A DNA stretch of 64,000 nucleotides from Fredricksoniimonas sp964643325 (GCA_964643325.1 CAZXSE010000003.1:1-64000), one strand, 5' to 3'. Shown: positions 10,701 through 17,732, counted from the stretch's first letter. Made by a program: numbers and translations. Notes: a model not told the origin generated them from the sequence alone.

Positions 10701-11754
10701 GATCATTGCTTTTACGTTCGATCTCGGCATTATCCCTGCTGAACCCGCCGGAGAAATACTTGCGCGCGATGGTCTCATGCGTATAACGGTCAATATCTTC
10801 CCTGATCATGTTAAAAACGCCCGTCTTGAACGCCTCCACATAACGAGCATAGATCTGTTCATTGTTCTTCGGGTCCTGGTCAACACCCTGGACCTTGCTC
10901 TGATCGGCATAAACCCTGCCGAGGATCGAATCCTTAAGCGCCTGCTTGTACCAGGTCGCCAGGAGCATTCCACTATATATCTGGCGCAGAGGGGCAAAAC
11001 TTTTACCCTCATTGACCTCTTTTTCAATGGCCGGGATAATGACCTCGCGCATGATATCCTGCGTCAGATCAGACTGCTGCGACACTTCGCCGCTAACTCG
11101 CTCCGCTCGCTGATTGGCGGCTACGTAATCCTTCTCCATCATGACCTTGAGGCCATGCTCAAGAACATAGACCGTATCGCCCTTTTCGTACATAACGGCT
11201 TTGCCGGGCGTGATCCATACCTTATTGAATGTATCATTGGGGATGTTCGTCGTGCCGAACTTCTCATAAGCCTGGGCATAAACTTCATCCCAGAATTTCT
11301 TGCCAAGGTCGGTGTTGGGATCGGTCAGTGAGGATGTGATCTGCTTCAAAAGATAATCCTGAGCCAGAACATCGCGCCCCATCTCGGTCTTGCCAAAATC
11401 ACCGGGGATCATGCGGTCCTGTTCATAAGGCGAAAGATTGACCCACTGGTCCGTATCAGGAACGGCCAACGCTGCCAGGAAATACTTGATCAGCTTGCTG
11501 TATTCGAGCTGTTTGGCATCATTCGCAAGCGCCGCATCCCCCTGATGCACCAGAAAATCAAAACTGAAAGGATCGTTGGCATTGATGACCATACCTTTGA
11601 GATGCGCGGGTGTGAAAGCCGGGGTCAATGCCACGGGCGTGCCGGGCGCGGACATCAGGCCCACCGCGCTGAGCGCCTGCGCAAAACCCTGCGGAGGCAT
11701 GATGCAACTGGCAATAAAATTAATAAGGACAAACAAGGCTACTGTCTTGCGCAT
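4744..11754 (-). CDS. Giant secreted modular repeat protein, 2336 aa
   Basis: I do not recognise a named family. The N-terminus is a signal sequence; IASC17 could be a lipobox, or cleavage may follow GFAQ. Residues about 44-340 and the last about 70 match the 1015-aa neighbour, framing a different middle. That middle holds helical modules (about 555-678, 1123-1284, 1293-1406, 1413-1566) that often end in DAAE, then five degenerate alpha/beta repeats (about 1685-2261) with an N-terminal (D/N)L..(F/L)...L helix, an (N)G(V/T)(S/H)Y-like strand and a terminal I..LG helix. No catalytic motif was found. No transmembrane segment is obvious after the signal. An AAGGG Shine-Dalgarno sits 8 bp before the ATG. 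A surface or periplasmic scaffold role is inference only. Confidence 0.7.
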   Translation of the reverse strand: MRKTVALFVLINFIASCIMPPQGFAQALSAVGLMSAPGTPVALTPAFTPAHLKGMVINANDPFSFDFLVHQGDAALANDAKQLEYSKLIKYFLAALAVPDTDQWVNLSPYEQDRMIPGDFGKTEMGRDVLAQDYLLKQITSSLTDPNTDLGKKFWDEVYAQAYEKFGTTNIPNDTFNKVWITPGKAVMYEKGDTVYVLEHGLKVMMEKDYVAANQRAERVSGEVSQQSDLTQDIMREVIIPAIEKEVNEGKSFAPLRQIYSGMLLATWYKQALKDSILGRVYADQSKVQGVDQDPKNNEQIYARYVEAFKTGVFNMIREDIDRYTHETIARKYFSGGFSRDNAEIERKSNDPALEAGIIRDAADVERVATKMITPAEMEERSRARSRLPAVAPSSVEVPVLSGVVRLIRSLKVLSIPSKPYSGRTFLEILRDRNFNHGFAVMTPKVSFPVVEEVSADVYKEVVSGPGYAARDFLDELRPTLREIRDGVDLDEPSIKRQVDDVKEILDALKQAQIGQFGDDSRSDGRILALVTDIARHLRTVELEKKGQAQSLLFVEMTRTAAADLLELNFQDQAGRMRERMLGMLRDTRRSGTALDMKMLQTQMASMKEDATTLRKDFPEFVFGDVAGQPGERLWDVVHDLWIAVAYRSSEQGVSASLEVSMDQARKELESLDFDAAMFTPKQVMDQVIRVLEQLEKDKDFLDGADALPRIHELIDKVVPKKLREPVAYLFDVALSWDIGNGEGLNKDTIRQAIEVLRAGAMDAAESSGERRGKALTTQELEALFSARSGLTKKTPSSVRLPFGDLIGALVNVKRVLSEPARVSDDRSSFLAALRSWNDGQAPVSQEKSVVKISKRQAAANVRDRIVALLEGLQRSQDFPSFQMVNNVLRQAWNEEFPEDVPSIEDIGQLFRKALAPVSYGRADANEIFPKGRIPEVVANLKALDLALIQEDPAVMPVAADNISPLELRRGAEGFREYWILILQDLLRNEDFIDVQKVRSADAALDAWLKAWGDHFMSNEAASKEIVRRLKEMFKHKVEIISLEKSGEQNLITRQSVMQMIADLQGITFDAAEKTPQEMARIRKELVEREKQKLFGDPRKASKKEQSQELALPVEADNGRWMDHIDYTDGGKPFTWKFPPDGFEKFILFMKELKRSAAKPVEYPTIQEDPEFPAFRQGATRIREDLLKALTVLEITDEPGYVKGTPALELAVTFARRDMERLARQNRKFVLGVESDQSGRKLLRTIREGFDAIFDHDLSRQRKVAAVKTMQEALGQWDVDAAEEVSEGADTGLLAFRREVVRAHDNLLKSIMGLRITDEADYKKAEPALVKALEKAANLLDRLKQKHGGFFQETGGYQPVQQLFRIVRGGLVMVSEPGITDEHKKIFLDLMVIQKLEEWSTDAAEKGPTEKPAAYTKNGEARPWEFTPGIWERIVAIIKDAMRDPFADPVSGNDPELSKFIKVVDQIQADLLLALADLGIKNAAEYKESESKVQWAFAEAMKKMERAAREYRRFVFGAGEREPGGQLFDIIYDGRKIVEAKDLSYGETITAMRRIEARLQAWPEDPLDISIDKAESLTKTASQIRDQILAPLNRLANIKETSNDLKYVLTAKDVWDMFLKTAKQPLDPKSPAGKFSSILEDVCSKDLVPMQAGNMTAVTRWKIGTAVKKLRALNFDAAEAPVLQSDLDQFIKALNRPGALDEVIIHMPESEGDFWQAGVEDFRMNGVSYRMLVFYRPEQQKTQRPEDASVLYVKLSSEGRPMRWIKIYRVDQKERMGLPLSTGKPKEIDVIIKKLGISRMMQSQGDPAQKGAQWLNLTKFINALDDADLDDLEVRQLAGDGPVWEAAATGFQMDGISYELIVHYKPGDGKVSRQPQGQSYLFVKLSQQGVRKKFGKFYYTDYMGRFNQPAEPGRPQEIDHIIQKLGIDARIKSAKDAAEIVVTDLMAALKNITGPVSVGLSTVNDDFMGVPKSEGGKIELNGVVHTMTVYDNGDFLNIRLKAANGLEKMLVLYTSRNSDEIAKIRHVVRMDKYKKPIFGHPASIQYVPVREDAITAAPDQRIDLDQFILGLRSMADRTPVEPSEMLWRSKQAAGTAFVNGVRSRVIVHDDEDQLNIEIKVGDELQQRIILRPAQHAAQMQQVREILGLDKVTAQDLFKMRMGRADAAEASAISLDDLMKMLEDMQRSGDVRFREHWIRDCMTADGDAFWNGTSYRVVVNDYGTALDILVVSRKDDVKTQIMLSEAEYSGIIGKIRELFGLPVKEEKDAAMKGGIDFGLSNLDMQIKRDGDGVPLPVSQQDLESIRIDGLVPVILNIQPAANIPLFSDAGGAATPAA
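4972..6702 (-). repeat. Five degenerate C-terminal protein repeats in the giant protein
   Basis: Units lie at residues about 1685-1797, 1815-1927, 1943-2030, 2063-2147 and 2173-2261. Each starts with a short helix (DLDQFI, NLTKFI, VTDLMA, DLDQFI, SLDDLM), has a central strand such as NGVSYRM, DGISYEL, NGVVHTM, NGVRSRV or NGTSYRV, a hydrophobic strand (LYVKL, LFVKL, LNIRL, LNIEI, LDILV) and a final I..(L/V) helix. The first two are longest and most alike, so they may be the newest duplication. Confidence 0.65.
7057..8388 (-). repeat. Three tandem helical modules in the giant protein
   Basis: Residues about 1123-1284, 1293-1406 and 1413-1566 align by eye. The full modules start with (Y)T..G..(F/W).(W)(K/E)F and share an (R/Q)(K/F)FV(L/F)G core and a long helix before (D)AAE. 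The middle unit lacks the first part. A more distant copy (residues about 555-678) is at 9721-10092. Confidence 0.6.
9721..10092 (-). repeat. Distant fourth copy of the helical module
   Basis: Residues about 555-678 contain FPEFVFGDVAGQPGERLWD followed by a helix ending LDFDAAMF. This matches the RRFVFGAGEREPGGQLFD part of the module near residue 1515 and the closing DAAE-type tail of the others. Identity is low, so it is an old duplication if real. Confidence 0.45.
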
Positions 11755-11774
11755 ACCGGATTCCCTTTTGACTT

Positions 11775-11804
11775 TTTATATTGGTGAAAAGACGCCTACT
11801 GCAA
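11775..11804 (-). promoter_or_regulatory. Predicted promoter of the giant-protein gene
   Basis: On the minus strand TTGCAG (11799-11804) and TATAAA (11775-11780) are 18 bp apart. The start would fall about 13 bp before the ATG, leaving room for the AAGGG ribosome site. Hexamers are good but not perfect. Confidence 0.45.
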
Positions 11805-11923
11805 GTAAGTATATCCTATGGGACCATGAAAAGACAAGTTTTCGGGGAGGGTTTTTGAAAATATACTTGAGGAGCTTAACGATATGGGAATAAACAGTTT
11901 ATATAACAAGACCTGCAAGGCAC

Positions 11924-11944
11924 GGGCCGAGACAAGCTCGGCCC
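11924..11944. repeat. Short palindrome GGGCCGAG/CTCGGCCC
   Basis: A perfect 8-bp stem with a 5-base loop lies just after the DUF192 gene. No T-run follows it on the minus strand, so it fits a REP-like dispersed palindrome better than a classic terminator. Copies elsewhere in the genome cannot be seen from this window. Confidence 0.45.
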
Positions 11945-11952
11945 CTACATTA

Positions 11953-12384
11953 TTATTCTCTAAAACCCCGCATCTTGACCTGATCCCCCGGCTTGATGCC
12001 TTTGCGGGCCGCATCGCCAGCCGGGATCTCAAGAACATAAAACGCCGGCGCTCCCGGACTGTACGACGCGCACGGAGCCTCCGTACATGGCGGGACATTG
12101 GCTCCAATGTGAACGATCTTCTTATCGCGGCCGATCCAGATGATATCGATCGGGAATGTCATGTTCTTCATCCAGAACGGATAGATACCTTCGCGATCGA
12201 ACACAAACAACATCCCTTCATCCCCAGCCAGCGGCTTGTGGAACATAAGCCCCTTGGCGCGGGCGGCATCATCACGCGCGATCTCCACCTGATAACACGC
12301 TTGCCCGATGCAAGCACGGCCGGCCTGCGGCGCGCATCCCGCCAATAAAAAGATCAACAATATACTCGCAAACTTATTTCGCAT
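11953..12384 (-). CDS. DUF192 family lipoprotein
   Basis: 143-aa protein with a lipoprotein signal ending LLAGC17, so it is probably anchored to a membrane facing the periplasm. The body has the DUF192 core: ...VEIARDDAARAKGLMFHKPL, then GMLFVF, a FWMKNM motif and IDIIWI. The family fold is known from a few structures; the molecular function is not established. The ATG at 12384 overlaps the end of the Maf-M48 gene by 11 bp, implying co-translation in the pyrE unit. A GTG three codons earlier is an alternative start. Confidence 0.8.
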   Translation of the reverse strand: MRNKFASILLIFLLAGCAPQAGRACIGQACYQVEIARDDAARAKGLMFHKPLAGDEGMLFVFDREGIYPFWMKNMTFPIDIIWIGRDKKIVHIGANVPPCTEAPCASYSPGAPAFYVLEIPAGDAARKGIKPGDQVKMRGFRE

Positions 12385-13747
12385 AATCTTCACGCTCGCC
12401 CGTCAGCCGCACATAATCCCGAAAACTAAGCTCACCCTTAATAGCGCGATTGGCGGACGCGATGCGCTGATGGACATACGGGTGCGTCCGGCCGTACATC
12501 TTGGGACGGATGGGCTGGTGACGATCATAATCCTGCAGGTCCTCAAGCAGGGCGGTCATGCCATGCGGATCATACCCGGCTGCTTTCATATATTTAATGC
12601 CCAGGTTGTCTGCCTGGATCTCATCATCCTGCGAATACGCCAAAAACATCGAATCCATGGCCATGGCCAGGCCTCCGACGACTTGCGCGTTCTGTGTGGC
12701 AATGGCTCCGGCCAGCAGCGCCAGATTGCCATAAGAAGCCTGCAGGCGTTTGATGCCGTGACGCGCGGTGATGTGCCCGATCTCGTGCGCGATGACCGCG
12801 GCCAACTCGTCATCACTGTGAATGCGGTCGGTCAGGCCTTTGAAAAGATACACATACCCGCCGGGCAGCGACACGGCATTAACAATAGGCTTGTCATCTT
12901 CAGGGTCCTTCTCTGTGACGACCTTCGCAATATAAACAAGTTCCTTGCGGTCGCTCGCGTCCGCGATGCGCTGCGTGATGGCGTCAACGCGGGCATTGAG
13001 CGCGGCGTCATCCACGACCGTGAACTTCTTCTCGAGCTCCAGGGCCACACCCGCGCCGATCTGCTGCTCCTTGTCCGTGGAATAAGTCGTGGTCTCCTGG
13101 GCGCCGGTAGCGGTATTAAAGTTAGTCGCGATCCCGCCGCAACCCCAAGCCGTGAACATGAAGGTCAGCATCAACGCGTGCACGCCGAACTTCTTGAGCA
13201 TGGCGACGAGCTTGGCCAGCGGCAGGCCCACCACATTAAAATAACAACCCTCGATGCGCGGGATGAACAATCCGCCGCGCCCCTCAATATCAAACCCGCC
13301 CGCCTTGTCCATGGGCGGCACTTCCTGGTGATAGCGGTCGATCTCCTGATCACTGAGCGGGGTCATGAAGACCTTGGTCCTCTCATACCCGACCAGACTC
13401 TTTCCCGTCGCTGTATCGATCAGGGCAAGCCCCGTATAGACCCAGTGCGGCGCTGACATCAGCATCTTCAGATGCTTCTTGGCTTCCTTGAGGTTCTTTG
13501 GCTTTAACACCAGCCTGCCTTTGGCATACACGATCGTGTCCGCGCCGATGACAATGGCATTTTCCTTCGTCTCTTCAGCCACATCGAGCGCCTTGATAAA
13601 GGCGTTCTCTTTAACCAGATCCGCCGCGCTGGTCCTGATCTTGCTGATCTCTTCGGCCTTGGACTTGCGCACGACAAAAGGAAGTTTCAGGTGCGCCATG
13701 AGGTTCTTGCGCTGGGGTGAAGCTGAGGCGAGAATGATCTTTTTCAT
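12374..13747 (-). CDS. Maf-like nucleotide pyrophosphatase fused to M48 metalloprotease
   Basis: 457 aa. Residues 1-190 are a Maf domain (LASASPQR, GADTIVYAKG, GGFDIEGRGG), a family that hydrolyses non-canonical or canonical NTPs. Maf proteins normally end near ...VVGLPLAKL..ML. Here the frame continues into a hydrophobic stretch (about 187-202) ending AWGC203, resembling a weak lipoprotein signal, and then an M48 peptidase with HEIGH (321-325) and a downstream E376 in DDEIQAD as likely third zinc ligand. Periplasmic M48 lipoproteins (such as LoiP/YcaL types) share this layout. Either a true fusion, or an internal ATG at 13201 (no clear Shine-Dalgarno) makes a separate lipoprotein. Confidence 0.8.
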   Translation of the reverse strand: MKKIILASASPQRKNLMAHLKLPFVVRKSKAEEISKIRTSAADLVKENAFIKALDVAEETKENAIVIGADTIVYAKGRLVLKPKNLKEAKKHLKMLMSAPHWVYTGLALIDTATGKSLVGYERTKVFMTPLSDQEIDRYHQEVPPMDKAGGFDIEGRGGLFIPRIEGCYFNVVGLPLAKLVAMLKKFGVHALMLTFMFTAWGCGGIATNFNTATGAQETTTYSTDKEQQIGAGVALELEKKFTVVDDAALNARVDAITQRIADASDRKELVYIAKVVTEKDPEDDKPIVNAVSLPGGYVYLFKGLTDRIHSDDELAAVIAHEIGHITARHGIKRLQASYGNLALLAGAIATQNAQVVGGLAMAMDSMFLAYSQDDEIQADNLGIKYMKAAGYDPHGMTALLEDLQDYDRHQPIRPKMYGRTHPYVHQRIASANRAIKGELSFRDYVRLTGEREDYAK

Positions 13748-13765
13748 AAGGGTCTTGCGAGAGAT

Positions 13766-14329
13766 CTAATCCTTGAGAAATTCACCGGCTGTAAAGAGCG
13801 AGAACATGGCAACGCCCCGCGCAGCCAGGGCTTCTTTGGCCCCGTCCTGGCGGTCGATGATGCACGCGCACGCCACGGGCTTAAGCCCGTCGGCAGCCAG
13901 CGCGTCGATCGAATGGATGAACGCCTTGCCCGTGGTGGCCACATCATCGATCACGACAATGCGGTCATCCGCCGTCAGTTCCGGCCCCTCAACCATCTTG
14001 CCCTTGCCGTGGCCTTTGGCTTCCTTACGGATGATGAATGTTTTTACCGGCACCCCGTCCAGAAAACTTACCGCGCCCACCGCGCCCACCATGGGGTCAG
14101 CCCCCAGCGTCGGACCGCCGATGGCCGTCGGACTCTTGTCCTTGACCAGATCACGGATCAGCCGGCCGCACAAAAATGCCCCCTCGGCCGAGAGCGTGAC
14201 AAGGCGCGCATCGAGATAGTAGCTGCTCTTTTTCCCCGACGAGAGCGTAAAATCCCCCTTGAAAAAAGCCTGGGACTTGAGGATCTCAAACAGGCGCTTT
14301 CTGGCATCAGCCATCGATAAGTCGAACAT
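13766..14329 (-). CDS. pyrE: Orotate phosphoribosyltransferase
   Basis: 187-aa cytosolic enzyme that joins orotate and PRPP to give OMP in pyrimidine synthesis. The N-terminal FTLSSGKKSSYYLDAR segment is the orotate-binding stretch of PyrE, and IVVIDDVATTGKA is the PRPP-binding loop near residue 125. It sits between the small secreted protein and the Maf-M48 gene on one leftward unit; no other pyrimidine gene is in the window. Confidence 0.92.
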   Translation of the reverse strand: MFDLSMADARKRLFEILKSQAFFKGDFTLSSGKKSSYYLDARLVTLSAEGAFLCGRLIRDLVKDKSPTAIGGPTLGADPMVGAVGAVSFLDGVPVKTFIIRKEAKGHGKGKMVEGPELTADDRIVVIDDVATTGKAFIHSIDALAADGLKPVACACIIDRQDGAKEALAARGVAMFSLFTAGEFLKD

Positions 14330-14347
14330 GGACCAGACCTTTCTGTA

Positions 14348-14701
14348 TCATTTGATCTCCGCCGGGATCTCCATCTTCCGGCGCTGGGCTTCGAACAACA
14401 GCTGATAACGGAACTTAAGGAGGTCCTTGTAGCGCTTGTAAGCCTTGGGCGTAAAACCGCTGGTCGCATGGAACGCCTTCATGCCTTCGATCTCAACGAG
14501 CGCGTCGATATAATTGTCCGCCACCTGCTGGTCATCCAGCGAGGCCATGTCCTTGGCGTCAATGATCTGGAGTTCCTGGACCGGGTCGCCGGAAAACCCT
14601 TCGGGGCCGACCTTTTCCGACAGGCTCGGCTCAAGGGCTCCCGCTGACGCGCCGATCAATAAGCACGATGCCATCAAAAGACCGCATAATATCTTTCTCA
14701 T
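14348..14701 (-). CDS. Small secreted protein of unknown function
   Basis: 117 aa with a clear signal peptide (MRKILCGLLMASCLLIGASA, then cleavage before LEPS). The mature part is short, helical and charged, ending with a basic run of helices (KRYKDLLKFRYQLLFEAQRR). No family recognised. The start is fixed by an AAGGAGG site just upstream of the ATG at 14701; a longer frame reading upstream is not supported. It is the first gene of the unit leading to pyrE. Confidence 0.65.
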   Translation of the reverse strand: MRKILCGLLMASCLLIGASAGALEPSLSEKVGPEGFSGDPVQELQIIDAKDMASLDDQQVADNYIDALVEIEGMKAFHATSGFTPKAYKRYKDLLKFRYQLLFEAQRRKMEIPAEIK

Positions 14702-14722
14702 AACACCTCCTTGTTGGGCGTC

Positions 14723-14751
14723 ATTATTGCGGATTTTCCGGATGCTGTCAA
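14723..14751 (-). promoter_or_regulatory. Predicted promoter of the small secreted protein-pyrE unit
   Basis: TTGACA (14746-14751) and AATAAT (14723-14728) are exactly 17 bp apart on the minus strand. The predicted start leaves a leader of about 15 nt holding AAGGAGG. It is divergent from the comF promoter. Confidence 0.65.
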
Positions 14752-14775
14752 TACAACAGCGTCTTTGCGGGGATT

Positions 14776-14804
14776 TTGACAACGCGATGCCGCAATGTTA
14801 TCAT
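14776..14804 (+). promoter_or_regulatory. Predicted promoter of comF-lptF-lptG, possibly leaderless
   Basis: TTGACA (14776-14781) and TATCAT (14799-14804) are separated by 17 bp. The comF ATG begins only 7 bp after the -10 box, at the expected transcription start, and no Shine-Dalgarno is seen before it. Confidence 0.55.
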
Positions 14805-14810
14805 CGCCTC

Positions 14811-15566
14811 ATGATCAAGGATATCTACAGGGGCCTGATCGACATCATCTTTCCGCGAAATTGCCTGCTGTGCCGGCATTATCATCCGGACACAGCCCAT
14901 GACCCGTTATGCCCCTCGTGCCGTGACGCCCTTCCTTGGAACAAGCCGCCTTTTTGCGTGCGCTGCTCGCGCCATCTCGAAGCGCTGACCGAAGAAAGCC
15001 TCTGCCCGTCGTGCCGCGCCCATCCGCCGCATTTTGATGAGAGCTGGGCCCTGCTCAGATACGAAGCCGGCGGCAGCGAACTCCTGCGGCGGTTCAAGTT
15101 CCGCGATAAAACATCCATCCGCCATACATTTGCCGCCCTCTTGAAAAACTTCATGGCGCGTTACACGCTGCAATTCCCGCAGGCGGCCATGATCATTCCC
15201 ATGCCCCTGCATGCCGCGCGCTTGCGCGAACGCGGCTATGACCAGGCCGCACTCCTGGGCGCATGCGCCGCGTCGGTGCTTCATATCCCCTTAAGAACGG
15301 ATATTCTGCGGCGCCAGCGGCACACCCGGCGCCAAAGCGGACTGCCCGCAAAAGACCGCTGGACAAACATCCAGGGCGCTTTTACAATAAACCCTGTTTT
15401 AACGGCAGATATCGTCGGGCGCGAGATCATCCTGGTGGACGATGTCCTGACCACGGGCGCGACAGCATCCGAAGCCGCAAAAACCCTCAAGGACGCAGGC
15501 GCGTCCAGGGTCATTGTCATCACGCTGGCCATTGCCTCATGCGCATCTTACGCAACTACATCCTGA
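14811..15566 (+). CDS. comF: ComF family phosphoribosyltransferase-like protein
   Basis: 251 aa. The N-terminal third has four CxxC-type pairs (CLLC, CPSC, CVRC, CPSC) forming the zinc-finger part of ComF proteins. The C-terminal part is a type I phosphoribosyltransferase fold with the PRPP loop EIILVDDVLTTGAT. In transformable bacteria ComF acts in the cytosol in DNA uptake; in others its role is unclear. No other competence gene is nearby. It shares a 28-bp overlap with lptF, so the two are probably co-translated. The ATG at 14811 is chosen over an in-frame upstream extension because the promoter lies inside that extension. Confidence 0.85.
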   Translation: MIKDIYRGLIDIIFPRNCLLCRHYHPDTAHDPLCPSCRDALPWNKPPFCVRCSRHLEALTEESLCPSCRAHPPHFDESWALLRYEAGGSELLRRFKFRDKTSIRHTFAALLKNFMARYTLQFPQAAMIIPMPLHAARLRERGYDQAALLGACAASVLHIPLRTDILRRQRHTRRQSGLPAKDRWTNIQGAFTINPVLTADIVGREIILVDDVLTTGATASEAAKTLKDAGASRVIVITLAIASCASYATTS

Positions 15567-16636
15567 ACGAATGCTTCCTCCCTTTTGTCATGTCCCTGGG
15601 AGTGCTGACCTTTGTCTTTTTGCTGGGCTATCTGCCCCAGCTGGCCAACAAGGTGATCAACCAGGGCGTGGACATCCTGTCCGTCACGCTGGCCTTCTTC
15701 TATAATATTCCCGTCCTTCTGGGTTACACGCTCCCCGTCGCGGCCCTCGCGACCGTGATCCTGACCTTCAGCCGTTTTTCATCCGATAACGAGATCATTG
15801 CCATCCGCGCCAGCGGCATCTCGCTGCGCAGCCTTTTGGCCCCGCTCGTCGCGATCGGGATCATCCTGTCGCTCGTCATGCTCATCTTGAACGATCGCGT
15901 CATCCCCAATGCCTACGAAGCGCAGCGCACCGTGCTGCAGACCTCCGGGGCCCGCAATCCGGCCGCGCTGCTTGAACCCGGCACCTTCATCGACGCTTTT
16001 AACGGGAACATCATTTTCATTTACCGGATCGAACACGGCAGGATGTACAGCGTCCGCATCTGGCAACCCCAGCCCGACGGAAAACCGACCCGCATGATCT
16101 CCGCCCAGGAAGGCGAATTCACCCCCGTGCCCGGGCAGCAGAAAGTGCTCCTGAAGCTGATCAACGGCACCTCCGACGAGCCGGACTTTGACAACCCCAA
16201 TAATTTCTACAAGCTCAACTTCAAGACCTCGTTCATGACGCTTGATATGGCGCGCAAGGCGGGCAAGCTCGAAAAGAAACCCAAAGGCATGGGCCTCAAG
16301 GAGCTCGACCGCGAGATCCGGCGCCTGGAAAAGACAAAAGACGACATTTACCGCAACGCGCTCATCGCCGAATACCATCGCAAGCTGTCCTGGGCGCTAT
16401 CGCCCTTGATCTTCATCCTGCTGGGATTCCCCATGGCCGTCATCACGCACCGCCGGCAGAAAAGCGCGAACCTTCTGATGGCGGTCATTTTCGCAGCGCC
16501 CTATTATCTGTTATCGGTCGGCTGCCAGGCCCTGGCTCAGCAGGCGTTCCTGCCGCCGGACGTGCTCATGTGGCTGCCCAACATCATCGGCGGGGCCATT
16601 GTCCTGGTCCTGAACTACAAACTATGCGCATCCTAG
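15539..16636 (+). CDS. lptF: LPS export permease LptF (YjgP/YjgQ family)
   Basis: 365-aa inner-membrane protein with three N-terminal and three C-terminal hydrophobic helices around a periplasmic beta-jellyroll-like region. LptF pairs with LptG in the ABC transporter that extracts lipopolysaccharide from the inner membrane. The motif FSSDNEIIAIRASGIS in the second cytoplasmic loop is typical of the family. The start ATG overlaps comF by 28 bp, and the end overlaps lptG by 13 bp. LptB, LptC, LptA and LptD are not in the window. Confidence 0.88.
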   Translation: MRILRNYILNECFLPFVMSLGVLTFVFLLGYLPQLANKVINQGVDILSVTLAFFYNIPVLLGYTLPVAALATVILTFSRFSSDNEIIAIRASGISLRSLLAPLVAIGIILSLVMLILNDRVIPNAYEAQRTVLQTSGARNPAALLEPGTFIDAFNGNIIFIYRIEHGRMYSVRIWQPQPDGKPTRMISAQEGEFTPVPGQQKVLLKLINGTSDEPDFDNPNNFYKLNFKTSFMTLDMARKAGKLEKKPKGMGLKELDREIRRLEKTKDDIYRNALIAEYHRKLSWALSPLIFILLGFPMAVITHRRQKSANLLMAVIFAAPYYLLSVGCQALAQQAFLPPDVLMWLPNIIGGAIVLVLNYKLCAS

Positions 16637-17730
16637 ACCGTTATATCATCTGGGACGTGATCAGGATCTTCCTCGCGGCGATCCTGTTGTTCACGTTCCT
16701 TTATATCCTCATCGACGCGGCGACGCACCTTGATGATTTTCTTTCCAATAAGGTCCCGGCGCAGGTCGTCCTGAACTATTACGCCTCGTTCTTTCCGGTC
16801 ATCTTCGTGCAGACATCGCCCATCGCGTGCCTGCTGGCCGTTCTGTTCACCTACAGCGGGCTCAACAATAACAACGAGATCATCGCGCTTCGCGCCAGCG
16901 GGCTCGACTACGCCCGTATCACCCGCCCGGCCATCATCTTCGGGCTCATGGTCACGGCCCTGGTCTTTCTCGTCAACGAGCGCTTTGCCCCCCAGGCGGC
17001 CATGCTGGCCCAGGAGATCAAGAAGGGCAAGATCGAGGTCAGCGCCCAGACGCGCGCCGACAAGCCGCAGCCCGTCAAATACCTGTTCTTCTACGGAACG
17101 AACAACCGGCTCTTTTTCATCGACGAGTTCGACCCTTCAACAAAAAGCATGACCGGCGTGACGATCATCACCCAGGACGATCAGCAACGCATGACGGAAA
17201 AGATAACATCCTTCAAGGCTGTATGGACCGGCCGGGACTGGCGGCTTTCCAACTGCCAGGTCGCCACCTACGCGCCCCAGGACCAAGCCCCCATCGCTGA
17301 TGTGCAATTCTTCAAGGAAAAAGCCGTGGACTTGGGCGAAACGCCCGAGGACCTGCTCAAGCGCCGGCTCAATGTCACCTCCATGAACATCCGCCAGCTC
17401 AAGGCTTACATCAAACGCTTCAAGGCCAGCGGCGCCATTGCCGCGCTCAATAACCTTAAAGTGGATCTGCAGCAAAAGATCGCCTATCCTTTTGCCTGCA
17501 TCGTCATCATCTTTGTGGGATTGCCGTTCGCGCTGGTGACCGGGCACCGCAAGGGGCTGACCTTCGCTTCCGTCGGGATCGCGCTGGCCATCGGGTTCTT
17601 GTTCTACGTGGTCAATGCCGTGGGGCTGGCGCTCGGCAAAGGCGGGGTCCTGCCGCCACCGGCGGCCGCGTGGCTGACACCGGTGCTTTTCATGGGCGCA
17701 GGGTTCTATCTGATCCGCAGGATGTTCTAG
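16624..17730 (+). CDS. lptG: LPS export permease LptG (YjgP/YjgQ family)
   Basis: 368-aa six-helix membrane protein, the second half of the LptFG heterodimer. It starts MRILDRYIIWDVIR, has NNNEIIALRASGLDYARI after helix three and a large periplasmic domain. Which of the two adjacent genes is LptF and which LptG is assigned by order and similarity only. It overlaps lptF by 13 bp and converges on the next leftward gene with a 2-bp gap. Confidence 0.87.
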   Translation: MRILDRYIIWDVIRIFLAAILLFTFLYILIDAATHLDDFLSNKVPAQVVLNYYASFFPVIFVQTSPIACLLAVLFTYSGLNNNNEIIALRASGLDYARITRPAIIFGLMVTALVFLVNERFAPQAAMLAQEIKKGKIEVSAQTRADKPQPVKYLFFYGTNNRLFFIDEFDPSTKSMTGVTIITQDDQQRMTEKITSFKAVWTGRDWRLSNCQVATYAPQDQAPIADVQFFKEKAVDLGETPEDLLKRRLNVTSMNIRQLKAYIKRFKASGAIAALNNLKVDLQQKIAYPFACIVIIFVGLPFALVTGHRKGLTFASVGIALAIGFLFYVVNAVGLALGKGGVLPPPAAAWLTPVLFMGAGFYLIRRMF

Positions 17731-17732
17731 TG

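Noticed and set aside
4744..11754. CRISPR-like or DNA-level tandem repeats in the giant gene
   Set aside because: Repeats are visible only at protein level and strongly diverged; no short identical DNA repeats with regular spacers were seen anywhere in the window.
13199..13201. Separate M48 gene starting inside the Maf-M48 frame
   Set aside because: Not annotated as its own gene because no Shine-Dalgarno is seen and the frame is continuous; kept as an alternative in the entry and as a finding.
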